From Pyxidicoccus fallax (GTDB lineage: Bacteria > Myxococcota > Myxococcia > Myxococcales > Myxococcaceae), in contig NZ_JABBJJ010000110.1 of the NCBI RefSeq assembly GCF_012933655.1, positions 1 through 34,176 on the forward strand: a stretch of DNA of 34,176 bases, written 5' to 3'. The position numbers and the translations under genes were made by a program. This document shows positions 1 to 8,192 of this stretch, piece after piece. The first letter of the stretch is position 1. Every line of letters starts with the position of its first letter. A model generated the notes under the pieces. That model was not told the DNA's origin, did no database searches, and saw only the letters and a list, made by a program, of their open reading frames with translations.

Positions 1-1
1 G

Positions 2-415
2 ACGGCTGTATTTAAGAGACATCCCAATGCCAACCGCTTCGGTACGAACCTGCCCGCGGATGGCAAGTGGGCGGGAGAGAAGGGCAACTCGGCGTGGACC
101 CCCGACCCGAATACGCCCAAGGGGCAGGAGATTCTCAAGGCCACGGAAGGCAAACCCATCCAGTTCAAGGACGGGTACCCTGACTTCTCACCCTTCTCTC
201 AGAAGAACGTGAGCATCGAGATGAAGGGCGACCACTACCAAGACTTCAAGGCCGCCAACATGAAGGCCGGCTTCGGTGACACGGCAACCCCTCCTCCAGG
301 TATGACCTGGCATCACCATGAGGACGGAAAGACGATGATGCTCGTGCCGCAGAAGATCAACAACAACGTGCCACACACGGGTGGCGCATCCGTCGTGAAG
401 GACGCAGGGTACTGA
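2..415 (+). CDS. WHH-type nuclease toxin, C-terminal end (partial, open at left edge)
   Basis: This is the last 137 codons of a gene that starts outside the window; the frame is open from base 2 to the TGA at 413-415. The C-terminus carries WHHHEDGKTMMLVPQ followed by INNNVPHTGG. This is the signature of the WHH nuclease domain (HNH/ENDO VII superfamily), a common toxin tip of polymorphic and contact-dependent toxins. The upstream stretch (RFGTNLPADGKW, GNSAWTP, GKPIQFKDGYPDFSPFS) is the usual lead-in to WHH domains. The predicted activity is metal-dependent nucleic-acid cleavage in a target cell. The N-terminal delivery region (for example RHS or PAAR) is not visible. An immunity gene follows after 4 nt, which strongly supports the toxin role. 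The WHH assignment is firm; the substrate (DNA or RNA) is not known. Confidence 0.88.
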   Translation, partial: TAVFKRHPNANRFGTNLPADGKWAGEKGNSAWTPDPNTPKGQEILKATEGKPIQFKDGYPDFSPFSQKNVSIEMKGDHYQDFKAANMKAGFGDTATPPPGMTWHHHEDGKTMMLVPQKINNNVPHTGGASVVKDAGY

Positions 416-419
416 CCTC

Positions 420-881
420 ATGAAACTTCAATTCACCCACGGAAAAGAGCCGCTGACCCCCGAGCGTATCCAGGAGGTGGAAGCACAGCTCGGCCGCAAG
501 CTCCCGGATGAGTACAAGCGCTTCCTGCTGAAGCAGCACGGTGGGCACCCGGAGCCGTGCGAGTTCGAGTTCGTCCGCCAGGGAGAGAAGGACTGGGCCG
601 TCATCGCCTACTTCCTGAACCTGGGCGACGAACACGAGACCCTCTCCGAGTACCTCATCAGCTACGAAGACCGCATTCCCCGGGACACGCTCCCCATCGC
701 GCGTGACCCGGGAGGCAATCCCATCCTCCTGGCCGTCTCCGGGAAGAACCAGGGCAAGGTCTACTTCTGGATGCGGGAGTACGAGCCCGACGACCCGGAC
801 GAGGTTCAGGAGTACGACCACCTGGGGTTTGTCGCGAACAGCCTGGACGAGTTCCTGGGAGCGCTGACGAAGCGCCCATGA
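420..881 (+). CDS. SUKH (SMI1/KNR4-type) immunity protein
   Basis: This is a 153-residue acidic protein with the SUKH pattern: an N-terminal helix with LTPERIQEVEAQLGRKLPDEYKRFLL, then HGGHPEP, a central strand set (CEFEFV, AVIAYFLNL), a region typical of the family (PIARDPGGNPILLAVSG, GKVYFWMREYE), and a C-terminal helix (VANSLDEFLGAL). SUKH proteins are known to bind and neutralise cognate nuclease toxins in the producing cell. The ATG follows the toxin stop after 4 nt, so toxin and immunity gene are almost certainly co-translated. It has no signal peptide and should be cytoplasmic. Its own stop overlaps the next start. Family assignment is confident; pairing with the upstream WHH toxin is inferred from position. 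Confidence 0.9.
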   Translation: MKLQFTHGKEPLTPERIQEVEAQLGRKLPDEYKRFLLKQHGGHPEPCEFEFVRQGEKDWAVIAYFLNLGDEHETLSEYLISYEDRIPRDTLPIARDPGGNPILLAVSGKNQGKVYFWMREYEPDDPDEVQEYDHLGFVANSLDEFLGALTKRP

Positions 882-1672
882 CGCCGGAGTACTTCGCCAC
901 CGTCCGGCCCACGTACCTGGAGAGCTGGCCCGCGGCCCTGCGGGCGCTGTCGCTGCGCCAGGTGGCCGTGCCGTTGACGCGCGAAGAGACCGAAGTCCTG
1001 TTCCAGCGAGCCGTGGCTCCGCCCACGGGGTGGAGTTCCGGCGCCGTGCCCCCGGGGTTGGAGCGGGTGGCGCAAGCCCTGGAGGAGGCCCTGGCGCAAT
1101 TCCCGGCGGGCGCCATGGTGCGCCTGGGCTCGCGCAGCGCGAAGGACTCCCGCTACGCACTGCACCGGGGACTCCGGGTGGACGGCGCGGCCGGGGCGCT
1201 GGCGATGCTCACGAGCGGCTCCGAGCGAGTGGCCTTCGACCTGCGGCTCGCGCTGCGCCACGGGTACCTTCCCCAGCTCTTCGTCCGGGAGTGGCTCCAC
1301 CTGCCGGCCTGGGCGGAGCTGCGCTGCTTCATGCGGGGCCGGCGCCTGGTGGGCATCTCCCAGTACGACTGCCGCGGCCTGGGCTTCAGCGAGGAGCTGC
1401 ACGCGAACGCGCCGCGCCTGCGCGTCGCCGTGGAGGCCTTCTTCGAGACCTTCCGCGAGGCCTGCCACCTGGAGGATGTGGTGTTCGACGTGTTCGCCGT
1501 CACGCCACTGCCCGACGGCAACGCGCCTCCGGCCATCCGCCTGCTGGAGCTCAACCCCTTCTTCCCGAAGACCGACGCGGGCCTCTTCTCCTGGGAGCAT
1601 GGCGGGGACTTCGATGGCTCCTTCCGCATCGTCGGTGAGGGATTGGGCAATCCGTTGCGCCGCGCGAAGTGA
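878..1672 (+). CDS. Cdc123/D123-like ATP-grasp protein
   Basis: This is a 264-residue protein matching the Cdc123 (D123) family, an ATP-grasp-fold group. Recognisable blocks are GAMVRLGSRSAKDS (ATP-binding Lys/Arg strand), VREWLHLPAWAELRCFMRG followed by RRLVGISQYD (the family hallmark, eukaryotic form near FRCFV..ISQRD), and near the C-terminus VVFDVFAV and RLLELNPF, which corresponds to the D/E-x-N-P metal/ATP site. Eukaryotic Cdc123 assists eIF2 assembly; bacteria lack eIF2, so the bacterial role must differ and is unknown. The ATG overlaps the immunity stop (ATGA), implying translational coupling to the toxin/immunity pair. It could be a second immunity or toxin-modifying factor, or a peptide-ligase-like enzyme. 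Fold assignment is good; function is open. Confidence 0.78.
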   Translation: MTPEYFATVRPTYLESWPAALRALSLRQVAVPLTREETEVLFQRAVAPPTGWSSGAVPPGLERVAQALEEALAQFPAGAMVRLGSRSAKDSRYALHRGLRVDGAAGALAMLTSGSERVAFDLRLALRHGYLPQLFVREWLHLPAWAELRCFMRGRRLVGISQYDCRGLGFSEELHANAPRLRVAVEAFFETFREACHLEDVVFDVFAVTPLPDGNAPPAIRLLELNPFFPKTDAGLFSWEHGGDFDGSFRIVGEGLGNPLRRAK

Positions 1673-1839
1673 GTGCACGGCCTGTCTGGGTACCCCGCTA
1701 CTCCCGCCGAGGTGGCACTGACCCGGTAGGACCTGACGTGCCCGCCTGACGGGGCGTGTATCGACTGACAGAGGTGGCCCGTCAGGCTTCGTGGAATACT
1801 GCCCTTGGGGGGAAAGCGCCGGTCCCGGGAGACATCGTA

Positions 1840-3714
1840 TTGACCCTCGCTGCATTGATTTCCATCGTCGGTACCTGTCTGGGACTCGTGGTGGCCGCGC
1901 TCAGCTTCGGCTTCTCGAGCGCGCCTGGCTGGAAGGACCACCGGCTGCCCGCGTGGAGCGCGCTGATGTTGAGCGGCTACTCGGCCACCAACATCGTCAC
2001 CGCCATGCCGGGCGTGCCCGATGACCTGGTGGCGCTGGGGTGCCGCGGGTCCATGGTCTTCATCGCGCTGTTCTGCGCCAGCTGGGTGGCGCACGGCGCG
2101 CTGTTCCTGATGGGGCGCTTCGAGGTGCTGGACCAGGCCGTGCTGGGCCTGCTGGGGCTGGTGGTCTTCCTCGTGCCGTGGCCCGGCGTCCTCTCCACGT
2201 CTCGAATCGTGCTCGTCGAGGCGTCCTGGCTGGAGCTGAGCTACCGGACGCTGGAGCTGACCTTCCTGGGCCACGTGGCCCTGGGCCTCTTCTGCGTCAG
2301 CCTCTTGTTGCCCACGGTGCGCTTCGGGCGCGCCTGGTGGCGCAAGGAGGCCGAGGTGGGCCCGGTCTTTCTGGGCATGGCCCTCAATCTCCCCGTCGCC
2401 ATCAACGACAGCCTCGTCGTGGCGGGAGTCATCAGCACACCGCTCCTGACGGAGCTCAGCCCCATGCTCATCGTGGGGCTCTTCGGGATGCAGATGACCC
2501 GCCGCTTCGTGGCCAACGCGAAGTCGCTGGAGGAGCTCCGGGTGGCACTGGAGGAGAAGGTGTCCCAGCGCACGGCCGAGCTGACCCGGATGCAGGCGGA
2601 GTTGATGCGTCACGAGAAGCTGGCGGCCATCGGGCAATTGGCGGCGGGGGTGGCCCATGAAATCAACAACCCCAGCGCCGCGGTGGCGGCCAACCTCCGC
2701 TATCTGCAGGACGGGCTGGCCGGTGGCCAGCTCCCCGAGGACAGCCGGGCGTGCATCGACGAGTCGCTCGCGAGCGTGCAGCGCATCAGCCGCATCGTGC
2801 GCCAGTTGCTCGATGCGGGGCGGGCCGCGGCCGCTCCCGCGCCCACCGGCGCCCACGAAGTCGCCAGCGCGGTGGAGGCGGCCCTGGCCATCATCCGGGC
2901 CACCCACGAGCGGTCCATCACCTTCTCCATGAGCGTGCCCCGGGGGCTGTACGCCGTGGGCAGTCAGGACCTGCTCGAGCAGGTGCTCGTCAACCTCATG
3001 TCGAATGCCATACATGCCATTCCCCCCGGCAGGACGGATGGGGAGGTCCGCGTGGAGGCCTGGCGTGAGGGCGACTCGGTCCGCCTCCGGGTGTCCGACA
3101 ATGGCGTGGGCATGTCCCGGGACGTGCAGCAGCGCCTCTTCGAGCCCTTCTTCACCACCAAGGAGCCGGGGATGGGAACGGGACTGGGGCTGTCCGTGTC
3201 GCTGGGCTTGCTGCGCACGATTGACGCCACCATCCACGTGGAGAGCACGCCGGGCCAGGGCAGCACCTTCACCGTGGAATTGCGCGTGGCCGCTGTTCCC
3301 GCGGCCGCGCCGGTTCCCCTGACGGTCGCGGAGCGCGCGCACCGGCCGAGGCTGCTGCTGGTGGACGACGAGCCGAACGTGCGCGAGGCGCTGCGCCGTA
3401 CGCTGCAGGGCCGCTTCGAGGTGACCCTGGCCAGCGGCCCTACGGAGGCGCTGGGGCGCCTGGCGGGGCCGGACCGCTTCGACGTGGTGCTCTGCGACAT
3501 GACGATGCCGGAGGGCGGCGGGCCGGCCTTCCACCGCGAGCTGTGCGCGCGAGACGCCTCACTCGCCCGGCGCACCGTCTTCTACACCGGAGGCGTGACG
3601 TCCACGGAGGCGCGTGACTTCATCGCCCGGTACTCGCTGCCGGTGCTGGAGAAGCCCTTCGACCTCGGCGCCTTCCTGAAGCTGGTCGACCAGGTGCTGC
3701 CGCGGCAGACGTGA
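1840..3714 (+). CDS. Membrane hybrid sensor histidine kinase with C-terminal receiver domain
   Basis: The reading frame is open from a GTG at 1756. The TTG at 1840 is preferred because GGGAGA (1827-1832) lies 7 nt upstream and the first transmembrane helix then starts at once; this gives 624 residues. Residues ~1-215 are a series of about seven hydrophobic helices. A coiled coil (SLEELRVALEEKVSQRTAEL) leads into HisKA with phospho-acceptor His273 in AAGVAHEINNP. The HATPase domain has NLMSNAIHAI (N box), SDNGVGM, LFEPFFTTK and GTGLGLSVS. A receiver domain follows (LLLVDDEPN, phospho-acceptor Asp553 in LCDMTMP, Lys in LEKPFD). The protein should autophosphorylate on His and pass phosphate to its own receiver. 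No output regulator is adjacent, so the signal and target are unknown. An 80-odd-nt gap to the Cdc123 gene suggests separate expression. Confidence 0.9.
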   Translation: MTLAALISIVGTCLGLVVAALSFGFSSAPGWKDHRLPAWSALMLSGYSATNIVTAMPGVPDDLVALGCRGSMVFIALFCASWVAHGALFLMGRFEVLDQAVLGLLGLVVFLVPWPGVLSTSRIVLVEASWLELSYRTLELTFLGHVALGLFCVSLLLPTVRFGRAWWRKEAEVGPVFLGMALNLPVAINDSLVVAGVISTPLLTELSPMLIVGLFGMQMTRRFVANAKSLEELRVALEEKVSQRTAELTRMQAELMRHEKLAAIGQLAAGVAHEINNPSAAVAANLRYLQDGLAGGQLPEDSRACIDESLASVQRISRIVRQLLDAGRAAAAPAPTGAHEVASAVEAALAIIRATHERSITFSMSVPRGLYAVGSQDLLEQVLVNLMSNAIHAIPPGRTDGEVRVEAWREGDSVRLRVSDNGVGMSRDVQQRLFEPFFTTKEPGMGTGLGLSVSLGLLRTIDATIHVESTPGQGSTFTVELRVAAVPAAAPVPLTVAERAHRPRLLLVDDEPNVREALRRTLQGRFEVTLASGPTEALGRLAGPDRFDVVLCDMTMPEGGGPAFHRELCARDASLARRTVFYTGGVTSTEARDFIARYSLPVLEKPFDLGAFLKLVDQVLPRQT

Positions 3715-3763
3715 GCCGTCCCGGTAGGCGGAGCGGCATGTCCCACGCAAGCCGCGAGGGCCG

Positions 3764-4123
3764 TCAGGCCGTGCCGCGTCCAGGCGTGATGACCGCCGCG
3801 GCGAAGCGCTCCATCTCCTCGAGCTGGGGGCTCATCTGGAGCAGCAGCAGGTCCACGCCGGCGGCCTCGAACTCGGCGATGCGCTCGCGCACGCGCGAGG
3901 GCGTGCCCACCAGCCCCGGCCGGAGACCCCGGTTGGACACCGAGTACTCCTGAATCTTCAGCTCCCGCTCCAGCTACGTGCCGGACAGCCACTGCTCGAA
4001 GTTCGCGAAGCCCGGGGCCTCGCGGTCGAGCGTGGTGATGCGCTCCAGCTCCGCGTCGGCCTCCGCCTGGGTTGGGGGAAAGGTCGGGCGTACGCCATTA
4101 ACGAGATGCGTCAGGGGCCGCAT
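3764..4123 (-). pseudogene. Remnant of LLM-class flavin-dependent monooxygenase (5' truncated, in-frame amber)
   Basis: Reading leftwards from a Met at 4121-4123, the frame gives PTQAEADAELERI and PGFANFEQWLSGT, then a TAG at 3974-3976. The same frame continues without interruption as LERELKIQEYSVSNRGLRPG, LVGTPSRVRERIAEFEAAGV and DLLLLQMSPQLEEMERF to a TGA at 3764-3766. The second half is the familiar C-terminus of LLM flavin monooxygenases of the sulfone/alkanesulfonate type, which use FMNH2. About two thirds of a normal ~350-residue enzyme, including the barrel N-terminus, is missing upstream, where the sequence becomes the GH43 promoter region. One base change restores the stop codon to a sense codon. 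This is a decaying gene fragment. Confidence 0.75.
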
Positions 4124-4260
4124 GAAGAACAGCCGCTCGCACCAGCAGTGGGGGCAGGCACTCAGGCGCCTTCGCGAGGTTCTTCCTGGCGCGGAGACAC
4201 GCTCCTCGGCTGATAGCGTTCGTGCACCAACCACCGCGCGAGAGCGCGAGGAGAGTCCGC

Positions 4261-5307
4261 GTGACAGGCATGGGTAGGGCGTCGTTCTTCGGCCTTCTGG
4301 GTGCGGCACTGTCTTTCGTCGGCGGCTGTGCGACCTCGAATGACAGCCCGCCGAAGCCCGGTACCTCGTACACGCCTGTCTTCCGTGCCGACTTCCCGGA
4401 CCCGTTCGTCCTCGAGCACGAAGGGCAGTACCTCGCCTACGCGACGAACTCGGGCGGCGTGAACGTGCAGATGGCGACGTCCACCGACCTGACGAGCTGG
4501 CGCGCCCTCTGGGATGAGAAGACGCCTGGCCGCCGTCACGACGCGATGCCCGTCCTGCCTCCCTGGGTGAAGGAGGGCTTCACCTGGGCGCCCGAGGTGC
4601 TGAAGACACCGGGCGGCTTCGTGCTCTATTTCACCGCGCGCCACGCGGCCAGCGGCCTCCAGTGCGTCGGAGCCGCGACCAGCCAGGACCCGCGCGGCCC
4701 CTTCACCTCGCAAGCCACCGAGCCCCTCGTGTGTCAGTTCGAGCTCGGCGGCACGATTGACGCGAGCCCGTTCCGCGCGCCGGACGGGCAGCTCTACCTC
4801 TACTTCAAGAACGATGGGAACAACCCCGTCGCCAACAAGCCCACGGAGATCTTCGCCCAGCGCCTGTCGCCCGACGGGCTCGGCGTGATGGGCGAGCCCG
4901 TGTCCCTGCTCCGCAACGACCAGCCCTGGGAGGGACACGTCGTCGAGGCCCCGGCGATGGTCGAGCGGGACGGCGCCTATGTCCTGTTCTTCTCCGCCAA
5001 TGACTATGGCTGGCAGGACACGCAGAGCATCTCGAGCTACGCGATGGGGTACGCCACCTGCGAGGGGCCGCTGGGGCCCTGCGCGGATGCGCCGGAGAAC
5101 CCCATCCTCGCCAGCACGTCCCAGCCCTGCCTCAGTGGCCCCGGCCACCAGTCCGCGTTCCAGGTCGACGGCAGGGACTACCTCGTCTTCCACGCCTGGG
5201 CGCCGACCTCGTCCTGCAGGCCCGCGCACCAGGGCCGCTACATGCACATCGCCCAGCTGTCCTGGAACGACGGCGCGCCCCGGCTTGCTCCGCTCGAGGC
5301 GCGCTGA
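4261..5307 (+). CDS. GH43-family glycoside hydrolase, lipoprotein
   Basis: This is a five-bladed beta-propeller glycosidase of GH43 type, 348 residues from a GTG at 4261. That start is preferred because GAGGAGA (4248-4254) lies 6 nt upstream; upstream in-frame starts lack such a site. The leader ends in a lipobox (FVGGC, Cys23), so the enzyme should be lipid-anchored and may face the outside. The three inverting-GH43 acids are visible: Asp47 in DFPDPFVLEHEGQYLAYAT, Asp167 in GGTIDASPF, Glu229 in HVVEAPAMV. TWAPEV is another family mark. GH43 members act on arabinans, xylans or beta-1,3-galactans; the window does not decide between them. It converges on the TonB receptor gene with only 14 nt between stops, and probably trims the glycan before uptake. 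Confidence 0.88.
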   Translation: MTGMGRASFFGLLGAALSFVGGCATSNDSPPKPGTSYTPVFRADFPDPFVLEHEGQYLAYATNSGGVNVQMATSTDLTSWRALWDEKTPGRRHDAMPVLPPWVKEGFTWAPEVLKTPGGFVLYFTARHAASGLQCVGAATSQDPRGPFTSQATEPLVCQFELGGTIDASPFRAPDGQLYLYFKNDGNNPVANKPTEIFAQRLSPDGLGVMGEPVSLLRNDQPWEGHVVEAPAMVERDGAYVLFFSANDYGWQDTQSISSYAMGYATCEGPLGPCADAPENPILASTSQPCLSGPGHQSAFQVDGRDYLVFHAWAPTSSCRPAHQGRYMHIAQLSWNDGAPRLAPLEAR

Positions 5308-5321
5308 ACTCCCGTCCGTGC

Positions 5322-8192
5322 CTAGATGCGGGCGCGGATGCCCAGCGAGAAGATGCGCTCCTCGTAGCGCACGTCGCGGGGGTAGGTGTCACCCTCGGCG
5401 GTGAACCGCCGGAAGCTCCGGTAGGGGTTGCCGAGGATGTTCGACACGTCGAAGGTGAAGGTGAGGTTCTCCCAGCCCTTCGCCGTCCAGGGCGAGTAGC
5501 TCGCCGAGAAGTCGAGGCGCGAGACGCCGTCCACGAACTCGCCCGTGAAGCCTTCACCGTCCGGGTTCTGCGTGTAGGCGGTAATCCAGCGGCTGCGATA
5601 GTTGTAGGCCAGACGGGCGGAGAGCCTGTCGCGCTCGTACATCGCGACGAGGTTGTAGGACCAGTTCGAGACGTTGGGGATGCGGCCCGTCTCGCCCAGC
5701 CCGAGCTCGAAGCCCGTGGGGAAGGCCTGCTCGTCGTTCAGATAGGTGACGTTGCCGTAGGCGCCGAAGCCCCGGAGCCAGCCCTGGGGGAGGAAGTCGA
5801 AGAAGCTCCCGACCGACGCCTCGAAGCCCTGGATGCGGCCCTCGCCGCCGTTGAACGGGATGTTCACGCGGACGCGGTCAGGCCCATAGACGGGGTGGTC
5901 CAGCGTCGCGTCGAGGTTCGTGATGAAGCCCTCGAGGTCGCGGCGGAACCCGGCGAGTGACGCCATGCCCGTCTGCCAGAAGTAGTACTCGAGCGAGGCG
6001 TCGTAGTTGTTCGAGCGCACGGGCTCGAGCTCGGGGTTGCCGCCGCTGCCGGTAATCTGGCAGCCCGGGGGCGGGTTGGGCTCCGACAGACAGGGCGGCG
6101 GCGAGTTGAGGACCGTCGGGCGCAGCTGGTCGAAGCCCGGCCGCGTGCGGGTCTGGTTGGCCGAGAGCCTCAGGTGGAGGTCCGGCATGAGCCGGACTCG
6201 GGCGATGGCGCTGGGCAGCACGTCGGTGTACCGCCCGCTGCCCTGCTGGGCGGTGCCGTTCGGGGGGGTGGTGGTCACGGTGGTGTACGTGCTCACGACC
6301 CGGGCGCCGACGACACCGTCCACGGGGATGGGGCCCACCTTGAACTCGTAGCGGGCCTGTCCGTACCAGGCGAAGCTCTGCTCGTTCGCGTCGAAGGTCC
6401 GCGTCCGCTCGGGCGCGCCCGGGTTGAAGCCCTGGATGGCGCGCAGCCGCTCCACGTTGTCCCGGATGCTGTCGTACGTCGGGGTGACCCACGTGCGCTG
6501 GTCCTGGATGCCGCCGCCACCGCGGAAGCCGCCGCGGAACACATGGAGGTCCACCGGCATCTCGGAGAGCGGCGTCCCGGCCGCCAGCAGGCAGGGCGCG
6601 TCGGGGTTGCCGCCGTCGTCATTGGCGCAGTAGCGCTGGCCATTCTCCTGGTACGCGGTGCGCGCCGTGTGCCGGAACCCGACCTCCACCTTGGGGATGT
6701 AGGCGAAGCCGGTCTTCACCTCGGCGTCCGTCCGGAACTGCCAGTCGCCACCCGCCGCGACGTATGACCGGTCGAAGAAGCCGAGATAGCGGAAGTTGGC
6801 GGGGTCCGTCAGGTCGAAGCCCGGGAGCTCGAACTCCACGCCGCCGGGGCCCCTCGGCACGTCGAAGTTGACGTTGAAGGTGGGGGAGGTGGCCAGCTCC
6901 TGGTCGAAGCTGTAGAGCGACAGGTCGAACCGGCTGTCCGTGCGCGCGATGTCGGTCGTGATGCGCAGCGGCCCCGATTCATACACACCGCCCACGGCCA
7001 CCTGGAAGGTGTCGGTCTGGCGGTAGGTCGCGCCCTGGAACATGAACGGCCGCGAGGCATTCTCGACGGTGAGGCTCTGCCCCTGGTCCACCGTGCCCGG
7101 CCGCAACGTCACGCCGGTATACCGCGCGCCCTCACCCCGCAGCCGCATCTCCAGCTGACGGTCCGAGACGCTGTCGCGGTAGCCCTGCCAGAGTCCGTCG
7201 ACGAAGAACTCGAGGTCGGACCGCGGGCGCCACTGCACCGACGCGTTCACCGACGGCCGCTCGCGCTGGCCGCCGCCGTAGAAGATGCCGACGGCCTCGG
7301 GGAAGCGGAACTGCTCGCCCGTCTCGGACGCGCCGGTGGCGATGACACCGGAGTTCCAGCGCGCGGAGTCGAGATAGTTGAGGCGGGTATAGGAGGCGTT
7401 GACCAGCGCGCCGACCTCGCCCAGCTCGGTCTTCCAGCGGTCGGTGACCAGGAGGTTGGCGTTCGGGTCGAACCTGCCGGACTGGCTGGCGTGGGTCACG
7501 CGCACGGAGCCCGAGACCTCGAAGCCCTCGAAGTCGAGCGGCCGGCGCGAGCGGACGTCGATGAGACCGGCGAGGCCCGCCTCGACCTGGTTGGCGGTCG
7601 TGGTCTTGTAGACCTCGAGGGCCGCGATGCCGCCCGCGGGGAAGTCCGCGAGCGCGACGTTGCGCGTCTCGGCGGTGAAGATTTCCCGGCCGTTGTAGGT
7701 CGTCGTGACGTCCGGCAGACCGCGCACCAGCACCTGGCCGGCCGCTTCGCCGCGCGCACGGTCCACCTGGACGCCCGGAATGCGCGCCGCCGTCTCGGAG
7801 ACCGTGACGTCCGGCAGCTTGCCGATGTCCTCCGCCACGACGGTGTCGACAATCTGGTCGGCGTTGCGCTTCACGCTCTGCGCCTGCTGCATGCTGCGCT
7901 GCAGGCCGACGACGACGATTTCCTCGCTGAAGTCCTCGTCGCCCAGCTCCGGAATCTCCGCGGTCGCGACGGTCTCCGCGGGCACGGGCACGCCCGCGTC
8001 CGCCTGCGGCGGGGGGCTCTGCGCCACGCCCGCGTCCGTTGCCTGCGGCGGTGCGGCCTCAGCAGGCGCCTGCGCGGGCTCCGGGGTCTGCACGGGCGCT
8101 TCGGTCTGGGGCGCCTGCGCCCCCGCGGACGATGTGGAGAGAATCAGGAATGCGGTGGATGTCGAACACAGAAGGAGCGGCTTCAAACGCAT
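5322..8192 (-). CDS. TonB-dependent outer-membrane receptor (carbohydrate-type)
   Basis: This is a 956-residue TonB-dependent receptor. The order is a Sec signal peptide (cut near SSAGA-QA), a Pro/Ala/Gln-rich linker (~27-85), a TonB-box-like segment (FSEEIVVVGL), and a plug domain (DIGKLPDVTVSETAARIPGV, VLVRGLPDV, YNGREIF, AALEVYKTTTANQVEAGLAG) of the Xanthomonas/Caulobacter carbohydrate-receptor type (TIGR01782-like). A long beta-barrel follows, with NPELEPVRSNNYDASLEYYF and a final strand ending FSLGIRARI. The last residue is Ile rather than the usual Phe. The ATG has GGGGAGAG about 8 nt upstream. TonB/ExbBD energise such receptors to move oligosaccharides into the periplasm. The gene is divergent from galM and convergent with a GH43 lipoprotein, which argues for glycan import. 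The ligand is unknown. Confidence 0.93.
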   Translation of the reverse strand: MRLKPLLLCSTSTAFLILSTSSAGAQAPQTEAPVQTPEPAQAPAEAAPPQATDAGVAQSPPPQADAGVPVPAETVATAEIPELGDEDFSEEIVVVGLQRSMQQAQSVKRNADQIVDTVVAEDIGKLPDVTVSETAARIPGVQVDRARGEAAGQVLVRGLPDVTTTYNGREIFTAETRNVALADFPAGGIAALEVYKTTTANQVEAGLAGLIDVRSRRPLDFEGFEVSGSVRVTHASQSGRFDPNANLLVTDRWKTELGEVGALVNASYTRLNYLDSARWNSGVIATGASETGEQFRFPEAVGIFYGGGQRERPSVNASVQWRPRSDLEFFVDGLWQGYRDSVSDRQLEMRLRGEGARYTGVTLRPGTVDQGQSLTVENASRPFMFQGATYRQTDTFQVAVGGVYESGPLRITTDIARTDSRFDLSLYSFDQELATSPTFNVNFDVPRGPGGVEFELPGFDLTDPANFRYLGFFDRSYVAAGGDWQFRTDAEVKTGFAYIPKVEVGFRHTARTAYQENGQRYCANDDGGNPDAPCLLAAGTPLSEMPVDLHVFRGGFRGGGGIQDQRTWVTPTYDSIRDNVERLRAIQGFNPGAPERTRTFDANEQSFAWYGQARYEFKVGPIPVDGVVGARVVSTYTTVTTTPPNGTAQQGSGRYTDVLPSAIARVRLMPDLHLRLSANQTRTRPGFDQLRPTVLNSPPPCLSEPNPPPGCQITGSGGNPELEPVRSNNYDASLEYYFWQTGMASLAGFRRDLEGFITNLDATLDHPVYGPDRVRVNIPFNGGEGRIQGFEASVGSFFDFLPQGWLRGFGAYGNVTYLNDEQAFPTGFELGLGETGRIPNVSNWSYNLVAMYERDRLSARLAYNYRSRWITAYTQNPDGEGFTGEFVDGVSRLDFSASYSPWTAKGWENLTFTFDVSNILGNPYRSFRRFTAEGDTYPRDVRYEERIFSLGIRARI

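Noticed and set aside
1153-3534. 793-codon open frame on the minus strand
   Set aside because: It is the reverse shadow of the Cdc123-like and histidine-kinase genes. The translation is dominated by Arg, His, Gln and Ala and has no recognisable domain, while the plus-strand genes have full motifs.
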